Shown one piece after another: positions 1 through 13,348 of a DNA stretch of 64,000 nucleotides. This DNA comes from Hippopus hippopus. Taxonomy: Eukaryota; Mollusca; Bivalvia; Cardiida; Cardiidae. How positions within the stretch are numbered: position 1 is the stretch's first letter; the number at the start of each line of letters is the position of its first letter. The stretch is taken from contig OX328099.1 of the NCBI GenBank assembly GCA_946811185.2, positions 37,993,299 to 38,057,298 on the forward strand. The letters are read 5' to 3'. The position numbers and the translations under genes were made by a program. The notes below the pieces were generated by a model, which did no database searches, had not been told where the DNA came from, and worked only from the letters and a program-made list of their open reading frames with translations.

Positions 1-372
1 TAGATATTCTACAAATGTAGCCGAATTTTAATCTCTGAAAATGTGCAACATTTCAAAAGGTCTATGAGCAACAAAACGCAACACTGTGCTGGCTTCCTGT
101 ATTCTCTTTTATTATTTTATAATTTAAAAAAAAAATCTTGAAAGGTATTCAACATGGATAGATACTTTTCAGTCCTTTCCATTTGATTACGTTTGAAAAA
201 GCTGATCACCACAAAAAATACCTTTAGGCGATTCTTTTACCTAAAATGGTGTAAATCTGTATTAAAGAAACTTCCAACTCTGACTTGCACAGTTTTGGGC
301 TGAATTAGCACTGGCATTATTATTTTTAGATATTATTATTGAAATATTCAGACAGCTAGACCTAAACAAGAA
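1..372. other. No gene seen
   Basis: AT-rich sequence with short A and T runs. No ORF, splice-flanked exon or repeat family used elsewhere in the window was recognised. Confidence 0.5.
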
Positions 373-689
373 GACCTGGGGCCAATCTCTCAAAACTTTA
401 AGGTTTCATAAGAAATGGTGAACTTTACGATGACGTTACGATTTTCTTAAAGTGATCTCTCAAAACCAGCCTTAACGTTCTCGTAAAAGAAACGCCATTT
501 ACGATTATAACATTTAAAAGTGACATCATTTCTTGATACTGAATCGATTCTGACCCCATGACTGTCTACGATCACAGACTGAAAACTCCCCATTGCATAA
601 AATCTCAAAGCCTATGTCATCTGCATCTGCACCGGAAATGCGTGATTTCAGTAAGTTTGTAGCTCAACTGAGCACGAAGTGCTCAAGGT

Positions 690-1790
690 GAGCCTTCGTG
701 ATCGTGCAGTGTCCGTCGTGCATCGTGTGTCGCCCAGGCATCAAAAATTACCATGTGTGCACTCTAGAGGCCACATTTTTGGTCCAATAGTCATGAAACT
801 TGGTCAGAATCTTTCTCTTTATAATATCTTTAACAAGTCCAAAATTGGGTCATGTCGGGCCAAATAGTAGGTCACCCAGGCACATCTTAGAAAAACCTTG
901 TGTGCACTGGAGGCTACATTCCAGCCATATACTTACCAAACTGAGTCAAAATGCTTTTGATGATATCTCGGTCATGATTGAAACTGGGTCATGTCCTGTC
1001 AAAAAGTAGGTAACTGGGCCAAATCTAAGAAAAACCTTGTGTGCATTCTAGAGGCCACATTTTCAGCCGAATTCTCATGAAACTTGGTCAGACAGTTTGT
1101 CGTTAGAATGTTTGTCATGATTGTATCTCTAGCAAGATTGAAATCGGGTTGCGTTGGTTCAAAATGTAGGCTGAGTCTTAGAATAATCTTCAGCCTTCAG
1201 CCAGATACTCATGAAACAAAGTCAAAATTTTGCCTGGATGATATCTCGGATAAGGCTGAAATTGGGTCATGTGGGGTAAAGAAAGTAGGCCTCTGGGCCA
1301 AATCCTGGAAAAGACCTTGTGCGCACTCTCTAAGCCTTATTTTTAGTTTGATACTTATGAAACTTGGTCAGAATATTGTATTGATGATATATCTGATAAG
1401 ATTGAAATTGGGTCAAGTCATTTAAAATAGGTCACTGGGGCAAACCTTACATTTTTTTTTCACTGTAGAGGCTGCATTTCAGTCTGATACACATGAAACA
1501 TTGTCAAAATAGTTGTTCTGATGCTATCTCGGACAAGTTAGAAAGTTGGTCAAAACAGATTCAAGAGATGGACACTGGGCTAAATCTCAGTCTAGAGGCA
1601 AAATTTTCAGTCTAACACTCACAAAACACTGTCAAAATGTTTATTTTGATGATATCTTAGACAAATTTGAAATTTAGTCACAACAGATCAAGAATTTGAC
1701 CTCTGGGCCAAATATTAGAAAATCTTGTGTACAGTCTAGATGCTACATCTTTAGTCCGATATTCATGAAACATTGTCAAAATGTTTGTCG
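690..1790 (+). repeat. Diverged tandem repeat, about 140-150 bp period
   Basis: Recurring blocks include AAATTGGGTCATG (near 845, 980, 1140, 1258, 1405, and weaker at 1543 and 1667), CTTGTGTGCACTCTAGAGGC and CATGAAACTTGGTCAGAATG. Another copy of the unit lies at 58870-59110. The short ORFs over it are repeat-derived and not genes. Confidence 0.7.
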
Positions 1791-2045
1791 CTGGTTCGAT
1801 CCCCTGCTCGATCAATTTTGCTCTAAGACTGATGATAGTCATTGCGACAGGATTCATTCCTCTCTCACTGCAGACCATTGTTTCGATGAAGGTTATGTGA
1901 GAAAGCAGCCAGTGGCTTGGAAAGAGTATTGTGCGGAGTACTGGTAAAAGAAACTCCAGGAAAGCGTTGGTAGGTGCCCTGGCCGCCGCGATATAACTGA
2001 AATAATGTTGAAATGGTGTTAAATGTCATACAACCAACCAACCTA
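1787..2045 (+). mobile_element. tRNA-derived SINE, 5'-truncated
   Basis: Starts at a B-box-like GGTTCGATCCC, then the body shared with other copies in this window (GGATTCATTCCTCTCTCACT, AAAGCAGCCAGTGGCTTGG, TATTGTGCGGAGTACTGG) and the tail GATATAACTGAAATAATG..TGTTAAATG. It ends in CAACCAACCAACC-like sequence, the tail type of bivalve tRNA-SINEs. Confidence 0.7.
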
Positions 2046-2587
2046 AGTGTTTGTCTTTGATATCTCCATCAAGTTGGAAAAGTCAGTTAAAAAGAAGGTC
2101 ACTTACAATGATGTTTTACATCATCACAACTAGGATCTCTTTAGTTTTAGCAATCCTAGATGACTTTATTCAGGTGAGCGCTTTAGGTCCAATGGCACTC
2201 TTGTTCTTTGGAGCGCTCAACCAAAAATATTGCAGAGGGTAACTATTGATCCTCGGTCGAGGCTGTATTTTCTAATTAATTCCATGTCGTCCAGGTAATT
2301 CAAGGGATTTATTCTGTCCCTAAAACTTGTTTCTTCTGTGAGGTCTGTTCAAGTGTAAAAATAATGTCATTTTGAGAAATAAACCACAACACCACGTTTT
2401 ATGCATTGCTGAAAACAGCCTACGATTACGTTAAGGTAGCTCCGGAGTCGTCGTAAATTAAGATCGGGTTTACCATCGGCCCTTAAGTTGCGATGTTTTG
2501 AGAGAGGCGGCGAAATGCTTACGAGGGGCTTAAGGTCGGTTTACGATGATCGTAGCACTTAAAGTGTTTTGAGATATTGGGCCCTGG

Positions 2588-4564
2588 ATGGTAATACATC
2601 ATTTGAGTTAAAGTATAGCCGTTTTCAATAGCCATGGGCAACATCTGAATCTGCTTGCTTCACGGTCCAAGCTGATTTTATGTATAGGCTTTCAAAGCTC
2701 TGCCTAAGCAAAGTTGACTGCTAGAGATGGACCCATTGAAAGTAGTTAAACATTGTAGTCACCAAAGGGGTGGGGGGGGGGGTGCTCATATTTGACCTGT
2801 TGGGACACAATTTGAAGAATGTTGATCATTTGACATTTCACACTGATACATACAAATATTAAAACTAAAACTATGGGCTTTGTGATTCCATGAAAATAAG
2901 CAAGTCTATGTTTTACATAGACCCTCATGTCAGGACTGTCTTTTAACGAAAGAAAATAATTGAAATAACTTCTGTCATTCTTTAGCATACAGCATAATTA
3001 TGACTGAAAGCAATTGCCTATTGATGGGATATGTCTTTGAAAGGTTGGAATGCATTATGGGAAAAGTAGACAATTGTTTTTTAAGGCATTCTGTATCAAG
3101 GGCAGAAAATTATGGAACTACTTGGTATAGGGCTTTTAAACACCACAAATTGATGCTACATTCATGTATCAAAGCTGTAAGTCTGGTGGTTATTGCCAAG
3201 ATACCTAAGTTTTAAACACTTAAATCCAGGACAGGGCCATTCTTGGATTTAATATGAGCAATATACATTGAGGACTGTTAGAAGATGTTACAGAACTAAC
3301 ATCAACTATCTAGGCTTATTGGTTTCAACAAATTATTAGTGTAAAAAACACTTATGCAAAATGTGTGATGCTCCCCATGGACACACTTTGGACAACATTC
3401 AAATGAGACCATCTGACAGTACTGCTAATACAAAATATCAAATCAAATATAAGCTCAACAGCTTTTTATGGTTTCAGAAAAGGTTATTTTTAAACTCTTT
3501 TAAAAACATATAACCACAAAGCAGGGCCATGTCTACACCCAAAGACTTACTTTGCACTTTGTAGTGCACACAAGCGTGCACTACATACAAGACATCAAAA
3601 GTCTGAGCTTTCTGGTTCAAGACAAGAGTACCTTTAAATTTCTCTATGTGCATCTCTCCCCTTTAAAAAAAAGAATGTCAGTTTATTTTTGATACTGATC
3701 ATTTGAACAGTCTTTATCCATCATTGGTGCTGTTCATGCCTCTGCTTTTGGGTGATTTTTTAAGTTTCAATATAAATTTTGGCAATCTTGACCACATTCA
3801 GTTGGTACTTCCTTGACCTTTTTAGCAATTTATTTCATCCAAATATAGGGGAGATATATAATATTTGATTCCTTATCTTTGAAATAGTTGACAGACAACT
3901 AACTATGGGTGATCATAATAGCTCAATTGAGCAGTTTTTGCTGTGGTAAGCTAGAGACCATAATCATCTTGTTATGATGGACGTTTCAGATTTTCGAAAT
4001 CTTTAAAAAAAAAGAAGAAAAAGCCATGGCATTAAATTCTCTTAGTGTGGATACAGAAAAACAAAAGGTATACTAGGAAGAGCTTAGAACACTGTATAAG
4101 TCATAAAGATTCAAGTATCATTGTTCTACAGTATAACAATGATAGCCCTGTCTAAAACATAAACTTGGTGCAGTGTCCTAGAATGACCTAGTCTGTTGTA
4201 AATCGAAAACAGCTTTCTGATGATAAGCCTCCTATGATTTAATATCCATGTGCAAAAATGGTCATCCCAAGAGTCTTCTAGGTATTTTTTCATCCTCATC
4301 ACCAAGAGGACTATGGGACAGTTTGACACTACAGGCGGAACAACTTTTACTGCTCATAATTATGTACATAAAAATTACTAAGTATGACTATAAAACAGAA
4401 AGAATTTCATCCTTATGTCATCTGTTTATCATTTTTGGTAACAATCATTGGAGGTGATCATAATTCCAAAATCTGACTGGCTGAGTGGAAAATATCAACT
4501 GCATAATATTATAAGAAAACTACTATACCAACTTATTTTGCTCTTTACCATTCAATATATTTTT
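2588..4564. other. No gene seen; unannotated AT-rich sequence
   Basis: Contains a G run (2768-2782) and a 24-bp palindrome-like segment with GTAGTGCAC and GTGCACTAC arms at about 3561-3584. Short ORFs have no family resemblance. Confidence 0.5.
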
Positions 4565-5875
4565 TTATGCCCCCGCCATGAAATGGCGGAAGGGCATATA
4601 GAGTTACCTGTGTCCGTCTGTGTGTGTGTTAGTGCGTGTGTGCGTTAGTGTGTGTGTCTCATTCTTGTCCGGAGCGTAACTTCTACATTTATCAATGGAT
4701 TTCAAAATGATTTTGCACACTTGTTCTCCTTAACAAGTACTAGTGTCATGCGAATAGTTTGTTTCGATACGCCCAAGGTCAAGGTCACAGTTGAAGGTCA
4801 AATGTTTAAATTGACCTTGTCCGGAGCATAACTTCTACATTTATCAATGGATTTCAAAAAAACTTCGTACACTTGTTCTCCTTAACAAGTACTAGTGTCA
4901 TGTGAATAGTTTGTTTCGATACGCCCAAGGTCAAGGTCACAGTTGAAGGTCAAATGTTTAAATTGACCTTGACCGGAGCATATCTTCTACATTTATCAAT
5001 GGATTTCAAAAAAACTTTGCACACTTGTTCTCCTTAACAAGTACTAGTGTCATGCGGAAAGTTTGTTTCAATACGCCCAAGGTCAAGGTCACAGTTGAAG
5101 GTCAAATGTTTAAATTGACCTTGTCCGGAGCATGACTTCTACATTTATCAATGGATTTCAAAAAAACTTTGCACACTTGTTCTCCTTAACAAGTACTAGT
5201 GTCATGCGAAAAGTTTGTTTCGATATGCCCAAGGTCAAGGTTACAGTTGAAGGTCAAATGTTTAAATTGACTGTTCAACCCAGTTTTACATCCTGCACAG
5301 CAGAATTGTGATATGAAGATACAGTTTTGGTTTTTAAAAAGACTCATCCAAAAAACTATGCCAGAGAATATTGAGGCTGCAACCTACCCTTCAACTATAG
5401 TCCAGTGTGATAATGTTCGATCCAATTTGTTTCTGTCTCATAGAGGAAGTCCAACAAAGTAATTATTATTGCTATATTTCTCACTCTTATTCCTCAAGTT
5501 AAGATCGTCATAATCCTGAGTATAAGTAACCCTCAGTTGAAAGATTAAGGAAAATGCTGAATAAAAAGAAGTTAATGCTTAAAACCAGCATTTTCTTCTT
5601 TTTCTCGCAAAGTTTTCTACCATATGCAATACAAACCATATAATTTATTGTCTGCATATTGCTTTCAACTTGGACTAGTCCTCAATTTTGTTATCAGGTA
5701 TAAATAATCTTTTATCTGCTTGGCTATATATATAACAAACCTTCTTAACCCTGTCTAAGCTGTTATCCAAAACAACAATTTTCTGTAATACCTACTGATT
5801 CTCTCATATGACATACCTGTGACAATACCATTTAGAGGGGGCATCCGTGTCTCCGACACACCTATTTCTAGTTTT
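4565..5875 (+). mobile_element. CvA/pearl-like element with internal 152-bp tandem repeat
   Basis: Left end TATGCCCCCGCCATGAAATG is followed by CGG and GGGCATATAGAG, then a GT-rich tract (4616-4660). Four units of 152 bp begin at 4665, 4817, 4969 and 5121 (TTGTCCGGAGC..AAGGTCAAGGTCACAG..TTTAAA). A unique stretch then leads to a right end, GGGGGCATCCGTGTCTCCGA, at about 5838-5860. This microsatellite-plus-tandem-core design is that of CvA/pearl elements of bivalves. Class by architecture only. Confidence 0.65.
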
Positions 5876-8800
5876 AAACTGTTGTGATAAAGTAAGAGTG
5901 CTTTGAAACTCTCATTTGGCTAATGTTTCAAACAATACATGTATGTGTTCCCTTCGTGAAAATACTAAGTTTATGATTTTACAGTAAATACAATCCCAGC
6001 ATACATGCAGGGTTATTATATCACCTCAAAGATCAAAGCATAGACCTATGAGTCGATAGAAAACTAGTCTAGAACTACTGAATTTCAAGATGGAATAGTT
6101 TTGCCTTCAAATACTTTGGCTTTTTCTTTGTTTTTGTATTGCAAAACTATTCCAACTTGAGATAGAATAGTCTTGCAATACAAATGCCATAACATTTTCG
6201 TGATTTCTATTGCAAAACTATTTTAAGTTGAAAAATGTGTTATAAAACCAAAATAAAATTCTTTTTGTTAAAACTTTCAAGTGTTTGTTGTTTCCCAAGT
6301 GCTTTCAGGTATGTTGGTGGATAAAATGGGTTAAAAAAGCCAATACAAGAAAAATGAATCAGTTTTTTTCCCTCTCCTGAAAAATTTGTCAAAACATAGT
6401 TAGAATAGTTTTGCGTTGAGCCCTCGAAATGGCCTCAGTATCTACAAGTATTCTCGTGTTGCATAAGTTTGCATATGATATCTACAGAGCTTAAAAAATC
6501 TTGGCAATGTTAATATGTTATGAAATGAAATCACACAATGATATTAAAATGTAAAATTTGTATCTTTTGAGCAGAAAATTAGTGATTTGGGTAACGCAAA
6601 TTTTAGTAATGGAAGTTTTACTTTTATCACAAATGCCGACATTGACAATAAGAAAATGAACCCACACTTTGCAAATGCTACCTGTAACAGTGTTTTGTGT
6701 ACTGTATGTCTAGTCTTAGTACTGGAATTCCCACTTTTAAAGCATATCGAATTGACAGTAACGGAAATTCTACGTTTGCATAGCAAAAATGACCACCCTT
6801 TGTCTTTAACAGTTAATATCGCTGAAGCTGCACAACTTAGTATTATTTCCTTAATGGTATGTGAAGTTCTCATACTTACAAATAAAGGTAAAAAGTCACA
6901 TGTAGATAACCTATCTTGTGTATTCTAACATACGCAAAGTATGTGGTTACGGAAATTTCTTAGATATTAAAAAATCTGGCAACAAGTATTCCATCGATAG
7001 AATATTTACAATCGTTGGTTTGTGTGAGTGTTTGGTGCCCAATACTTCAAGACACATTAGTGATGATACTTAGCATTAATTTTCATGGTGAATATGTGAT
7101 TTTATTATTAGAAAATGCTCTCAAAAATTCAGTTTTACTGTAGCGACAGAAACGGAAGTTTGAATTTTACAGGTCTTAAACCAAATAATTGCTGTGTATT
7201 GTGTTATAAATGGACGATACTTAATTCATATGTTGTAAATAGTATGTAGCTATCAGTTAACCCTAAACATGAAAATATATAAGCGAAAATGGCTCTTGTA
7301 TTGGACAAAACACAGCGTGTTCTTACTGATTGAGAATGGCTGTGTAGATCTAAAATGGTCTATCCCTGGTTTAGTCTAACTGTAGATCAAGGCGTACACG
7401 TTCCCCACTGAACCATGTTTCTCCCCACTTCTAAAATCAGTATCATCATCACATGTGCTGGTTTATGGTATTGCTAAAATTCAGCATGAAGCATGGATCT
7501 AGAAGAACTATGACAGTAAATAAAGCCACATGCATTGAAAGCTTTGAAAACTCCGCTGGAAGCAGGATTGATTCCCATATGCCTAACTTCAATGGGTTCA
7601 CCTCAAATGGGGTGTACACTAGTATAGATCTACATAGTAGACTACCCATTCATAGTCAGTTAATTTGGCATTTTCATTTTTCTTCTCTGTCACAGTTGTT
7701 TTTCTGAGTCTTCTTTCTAAAACGCCATGATTTTCATCATTACTAGAAAGTACATGGAAACAATAATAATTAAAGCAAAAAAAATCGTAATTAATGTAGA
7801 TTTGAACAACTGCAAGCACAACATGTTTTGGCGTAAGCATGAAATGATGATTGCCTAAAAATCATAATATTTAGAAGTGGGACGTTTAGAATTGTCGAGT
7901 AAGTGAAACATTCTGCATGGGAAAACATGCACAACGGTTTTTAAATGTCAAAACAAAATGTTTTATTGCCATCTCTATAGACCCTGTTTCTATTTAAAAT
8001 AACACCTGCGTTTCACAGACTTAGTATGTTAGTTGTAGAAATTGAATAATGATAAATGCAGTCAAGAACGTGGAAGTCAGGTATGTGCACTGAATTATGG
8101 TTTAAACAGGTTTCTTGACTGAGAATACAATTTGATGTCCATGTGAATGCACAATGAGTGCTGGTCCCAATATAGGTTCGACGTTTACTGGTACACCTTT
8201 CCTATTGAGCAGAAACTTCGCGAGGAAATGTTATGTCAAGTATGTTAACTACATCATAAAACCAAGTGGAAATAAGTTACACATGTGTCGTAGGCGCTTT
8301 CTAGCATAAACATACTTATACATTGCTATTAGTAGTTTAAACATTCACATAAGTTTTACCAATTTCTTCATGTTCCAGTTTCTGTATTCCATGGTCGGGT
8401 ACATGAAAAGTGATTGTACTGTGAAAACGGTAAGTCCTAAAATGACCCCATTCATGTTTTCCAATGGGGTTTAGGTTAGTGAATAATAAAGTTAAAAATT
8501 TAGCAACGTAACTTTCATTTTCAATCATTTTCTAGCATGAACTTGCTCTTTTTACCGACTTTGAATGTACCCCCAAAGTGGTGAATAGTTCCAATATCAT
8601 TTTTGTGATTATGTCTCCTGTTGCGAAAAACAATCACGAAAATAACATCCTAGCAAACCTTCCTTCAAACAGAAAGTAATACATCTAGTGGACTAGATAG
8701 ATCTACTTGCAAAATTCTTGCCAAAATTTAGTGAAATCTTCCATACAGTAATAGCCTTTGTTTTCAAAACTCAATTCTTGATTCTTAATTTGGTTTGCCA

Positions 8801-9389
8801 AGCATGTACCTTTGTAGAAAGCAGGTGGGGGTGGGGTTGTTTGGAGAGAGAGAGTGGCAGAGAGACAGACAAATAAGGGAAATTACTCTAAATTAATTTG
8901 AACAGTTTTGTCCCTTTAATTATAAAATGATAAAAAGACCCTTTCTTGTTGCTTTGAGACATTTTCAAATATTCCTTGAGGTCACTTTTTCAAACTTTAT
9001 TGTTTGATAAAGAGCAAAATTGAATGTTGTTGAATAAAAGAGATTAAAATAAGGGAGCTTACTCTTGCAAAATGAAAAATATATTTAAAGATAAATCCTT
9101 ACAGCTAGAGAAAAAAATGCAGTTAAAACTTGGAAGTGTGTAGAATGGATCAATACAGATAAATTAACAACAATATACATGGTGTAAGGAATAGAAAAAC
9201 ACAAGGGATTTGTCCTCAGTTAAAACCAGAAATGACAACAGCTATTGCTTTGAAGGCCTCCAAAACATGAAATTTGTTTTCTATCCATCACAATCTGTGC
9301 AGTTTTGCAGCCTTCAAGGGCAACATTTGGCATGAAGATACAAGAATGATTATAGATCAAGTTTCATAAAAAATCATATATTAGTTATT
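5876..9389. other. No gene seen; AT-rich
   Basis: Holds a 54-bp imperfect palindrome at 6133-6186 (TTTTGTATTGCAAAACTATT mirrored by GAATAGTCTTGCAATACAAA) and short fragments of the same word at 6090 and 6208. Two overlapping ORFs of about 110 codons on opposite strands (6544-6928) show no domain. A GA/GT-rich patch lies at 8825-8875. Confidence 0.5.
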
Positions 9390-9800
9390 TTCTAAGCAGA
9401 TGATAAACAAACATCCATCCAAGCGAACGATCAAGTTTTGTGCAGTCTAATCTTGATCTACACTGGCTGCAGAACCAACTAAAGTTGTGACAGGCACTTT
9501 AAGGGTTCATAATGAATAGCTTCGAGTTATTTATTTTTCTTTTTCTGTCCTAGATATTTGTATGAATGTCCTAAGCATTGTCGTTTGCACTTGTTTCAGA
9601 AATCTCGCACCGACCCCTCCACCTTTCTAAAATATCTAGGACGGAAAAAGAAAAAGAAATAACTCGAAGCTATTTATTGTGAACCCTTAAAGTGCCTGTC
9701 ACAACTTAAGTTGGTTCTGCAGCTAGTATAGATCAATATTAGACTGCACAAAACATGATTGTTTGTTTGTTTGGATGAATATTTCTTTATTATCAGCTTA
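9390..9800. repeat. Large inverted repeat, about 170-bp arms
   Basis: Left arm 9390-9560 and right arm 9633-9800 are near mirror copies: TTGTGCAGTCTAATCTTGAT..CTGCAGAACCAACT..GTGACAGGCACTTTAAGGGT..CTTCGAGTTATTT, with a spacer of about 70 bp. Each arm contains the 'AGTCTGATCTTGATCTACACTG' word of a second foldback family seen downstream. Confidence 0.75.
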
Positions 9801-11600
9801 AAGATGACTGATATGTGACATTTTCTGATCTAATATGCATCTGGTTAATTGAACATTGAAAGATCTGAGTAAGTACTATCAGAATCAGGGATCTATGAAC
9901 ATTTTTTTTTTTTTGTCTTGACGTGCTTGTGAAATAGATTCTTTTTCGTTGTTAAAGACTTGTATATACCCCACCCACCTGACATATTGTTGTGTAGTGT
10001 TAAGTATTAAAAAGAGTTAAGAGCGTTCACACATATACCCTGAGGCGTGTATTGCGGAAAGGTCAATTGTATTTCTCACGTTTTGTAAAAGTTTTTTTAT
10101 TTATTCATCATCTCTGCTATGGTAGGTACATTTTCCATCTGGCTTTTTAATGGCTGTTTCAAGACCAAAGAGCCTTCCGATGATGCCAAATATTTTTTCA
10201 TTATTTTTGCTTACGTGTTGACTGCACTTACGACGAAAGCATGACAAACGCTATGTACATGTATAGACCATTCTGTTAATCGAAAGCTACACAAAAAGTA
10301 TTTTCAAAATTTAGATAGACTAATTTTCGACACCATTTTTCAATCGTGACAGTACCAGTCTTTTGTATTTTCATAAATTCGGTCATATTCCATCCAACAA
10401 TAGTACCATATTTTGGACTGAAAGGTGTTAACGGAAAAACTAAGCCTACTTCCTAAGTAATTTTTTACAGAAAACTAAATTTTTGAAATGAAGCCCTCAT
10501 CAATCGGTGCCAACTTACATTTTCAGAGCCGGCCCACATAATCGGAGCCCTTCTTTATTTTCATCATTTTTGCGCTATTTCTTTTCAATTCTTTACCAGC
10601 AGTGAATGTAACATTTCAAGATATTAATTCACGCTTTTGGGACAGCAAGACTCTCTTTTACTTGCCAATTATATGGCAATAATAGACTGAATTTAGGTCC
10701 GTGACGTATTATTTCAGCTAAGGTCAACCCACGCCACAAATGATTCAGACAACATCGTACACTTGTTACAACTTTCCGTAGTGTAGAAAACACGTTGAAA
10801 GACCAGAGCATTGCATGACATTCTCCTTTTTCTGAATTTCAAAGATATAAGAACACATGATTACAAATAATGACAAGCTTACCTGTTTTTTGGTTGTTTT
10901 TCAGCCAACATCTTCAGAAACGGAAGACCAACACAATATTTTCTCGTCAGAGCCATTGGCTCTGAATATGAAGTTTCCTACCCGTGGCTAGGGTCAATTA
11001 GTGTGCATGACAGAAAAACATTCAAATAAACACTTTTCCTTTACCAAACAATCCAGTATGACAAGAACCCTTCAGTAGAAGCCTTTTAGACATTTTGAGA
11101 TAGGAGGAAATACTTTCAACCAGCATATTTTAATTTTCTATGATATTTTTTACTTATCTTAGGAAAGACAAATCTCAGTATTTCAGACATATTCAAATAC
11201 AAATGCATTCATTTTGGCTGACTTTAAAATTTTGTTGTCCAGTAAAGAAGTAAAAAAAATAATTTATATGGTAATTAATAGCTAAACCAGGCAACCATTT
11301 ATCCTGTTTTGAAATGGCATTTTTTTGCATGTCTACAGGGAAAACAAATCTCTCGAAACCACAGTGGTTATTTCAACAGGATCTGGGAGATCAAACCATT
11401 GTGTTGGCATATATCTACATGCAAAAAACTTGTTCAAACCACAACTGTTTATTACAAAAGCAACAGGATATTGCACTCTGACCATTTCAGGGAGACATGA
11501 AATCATGCAGAGTAGTTAACAGAAGGGTGTTTCAAAATTTCATCCAATCATTTTCAACAGTGACCTTTTGTTTGTGTAAATTTAAGTTATATCTATCACA
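9801..11600. other. No gene seen
   Basis: AT-rich sequence. A slightly GC-richer part at 10480-10980 includes GAGCCATTGGCTC (about 10950), a short palindrome. No exon-like ORF with splice sites was recognised. Confidence 0.45.
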
Positions 11601-11604
11601 GTGG

Positions 11605-11845
11605 TCAGAGCACCTATCCATGTTTTCTATTAGTACTTTGAACAATTTTTTTTCACAAGCCACTGGCTGCTTTTCAACATAACCATGATTGAAACAACAA
11701 TTATCAGTGATGGAGGAATGAATTTTGTTTCAATGACTATTATAAATTCTTGAAAAGAAATTGGTCGAGCTGTGGGATTTGAACCAGCAGCCCCAGGTCT
11801 CAAGTAGTGTATGCTGCTGACTGCTTTACTGGGCTCCACTTCAAC
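11605..11845 (-). mobile_element. tRNA-derived SINE (reverse)
   Basis: Read on the minus strand: head with B box GGTTCAAATCCC (complement of 11776-11790), then body words GAATTTATAATAGTCATTG, AAGCAGCCAGTGGCTTGTG and a TTGTTCAAAGTACTAATAG tail side. Same family as 51771-52070 and 1787-2045. Confidence 0.7.
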
Positions 11846-11877
11846 ACACTAACACATATACACTGCATCACTGCAGT

Positions 11878-11995
11878 TAACCCATGATGTGCTGGAACCA
11901 ACTTAAGCTATTTTTACAGACAGTGTAGATCAAGATCAGACTGCACAGAACATGCAGTCTGATCTTGGATCTAAACTGTCTGCTAGTTTGTTAGA
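11878..11995. repeat. Foldback repeat, family FB2
   Basis: GTAGATCAAGATCAGACTGC, then ACAGAACATGCAGTCTGATCTTGG..TCTAAACTG: two arms that pair around GAACATGC. FB2 is my label; well-preserved members at 15732, 37320 and 42846 are bounded by TTAA. Confidence 0.65.
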
Positions 11996-12106
11996 TATTC
12001 TGGCCAAAACAACCTTGAAATAACAACATTTCCGATGTTTGTTCTGATTGAAAAGGCCCCTTTCATTAATTGAGGATAGTAACCTAGGTTTAAAGCAGTT
12101 AGCTCT

Positions 12107-12607
12107 TTAACTCTACCAGACGACAAAATTTTAGCTTTGTCAAATTCAAAAGTGTTTGCAAACAACAATTAGTGACTCGGTGTTAATATTTTTCTTTGGA
12201 AGGAGAAGAAAATATTGTTAGAGAAGGAGAAAATGCTGGTTACCGCAGTGTTTTCAAAAGCTACCTTCCTCAGGTTATAAAATCACAGGATTTGTGGTAA
12301 AGGGATTACCATTCACCAAACCATGAATTTTTCTGCCCTTACACATTGAAAGCATTTACTGACAAAAAAACTAAACATGGTTTAACTCTTTACCACACGA
12401 GAAAATTTTAGACTGGTCCAAATTGAAAGCATTTGCAGACGACAAAATAAAGGTGACTGAAAAATTAAAATTTGGTTTGGGAAGGGTAGAAAACACTGTG
12501 GGAAAAGGAGAAAATGCTGGTTACCAGCAATTTCTCCTGTTCCTACAATGTTTTCGAAAGATTTTTTCCTCAGGGTCATTGAAAGTCGGCATTGTGTGGT
12601 AAAGGGT
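12107..12607 (+). mobile_element. Two THM MITE copies (12107-12307, 12382-12607)
   Basis: THM (TTAA-hairpin MITE, my label) on its + orientation reads: TTAACYCTTTACCAAACGAC, AAAATTTTAGACTTGTCC, GCATTTGCAGACGACAAA, GGTAGAAAACATTGTGGG, palindrome centred on CTGGTWACCAG, TTCTTCCTCAGGGTCGTT, GGGATTGTGTGGTAAAGGG-TTAA, about 230 bp in all. TTAA ends and a CYCTTT start are as in piggyBac-type MITEs. The first copy here has a decayed right arm; the second is nearly complete. These are the leftmost copies in the window. Confidence 0.8.
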
Positions 12608-12884
12608 TGAGGTATTTTGTGACTTTCTCTTTGAAGAAAAAGTTCAGATCTAGTCATGGTCATGTTATTGTCTGCATCTGTGATGCCAAAACTTTTAAAA
12701 TTTTCTGTTATGTCTGTCATTACTGAAAATATTTGCTTGAAAATAAACTGCAGCAAGTTATTGAATATTTAAGCTTTACAGCGCTGAATTAATGAAATAG
12801 ATAATTTCAATCTCCGGAAAACATCCAAAGTATTTTTATTTCGAAGATTTTTTGCCGAGAAAATATGTAATGAAATAGCAGACA

Positions 12885-12985
12885 ATGTGGATCTAAGATT
12901 AGACATCTTCTGTGCAGTCTGATCTTGATCTGCACTGTCTGCAAAAACAGCTTAAGTTGGTTCCAGCACTGTATGGATTAAAGGG
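12885..12985. repeat. FB2 foldback fragment
   Basis: GATCTAAGATTAGACATC paired with GTGCAGTCTGATCTTGATCT plus the adjoining GTCTGCAAAAACAGCTTAAG and GTTGGTTCCAGCACTG words shared with 11878-11960. Confidence 0.6.
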
Positions 12986-13127
12986 GAAGCTACAACAGAA
13001 GCGCAAGTAACTCTCAAAATATTGTTGGTATCATCATGTTCGTTTTTGACTTAAAATTTTCACCGAAAAAGCAGTCCTCAAGCCAATAATTATTGGCACC
13101 TGCATGGGATTCTCTTGTTTTTGCATA

Positions 13128-13348
13128 ATACTAAACAATCCCATTTTTTAACATTCCTGAGGAAAAGGGATCTTTGAAAACATTGTGGGAAAGGAGAAAA
13201 GATTGCCTGGTAACCAGCATTTTCTCTGTTTCCCACAATGTTTTACACCCTTCCAAAAGCAGATTTCAAGTTTTAGTCACATGAATTTTGTCGTCTGCAA
13301 ATGCCCTCAATTTTGACTAGTCTAAAATTTTAACGTTTGGTAAGGAGA
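13128..13348 (-). mobile_element. THM MITE (reverse)
   Basis: ACAATCCC..CCTGAGGAAAAGG, hairpin region 13176-13240 with an insertion in the left arm (GAGAAAAGATTGCCTGG), then GTCGTCTGCAAATGCC and TTGACTAGTCTAAAATTTT. Confidence 0.75.

Larger units (their letters stand above)
373..2587. mobile_element. 2.2-kb element with terminal inverted repeats (non-autonomous DNA transposon)
   Basis: Left end GGGGCCAATCTCTCAAAACTTTAAG (373-402) mirrors the right end, which read on the other strand is GGGCCCAATATCTCAAAACACTTTAAG (about 2557-2587). Subterminal TTAACG/CGTAAA-rich sequence is also shared between 400-520 and 2410-2550. No transposase is visible inside; the interior holds tandem repeats and a SINE piece. 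Confidence 0.6.

Noticed and set aside
6544..6928. Overlapping ORFs of about 110 codons on both strands
   Set aside because: No recognised domain, no splice context, and the stop-free stretch occurs in AT-rich DNA; chance is sufficient.
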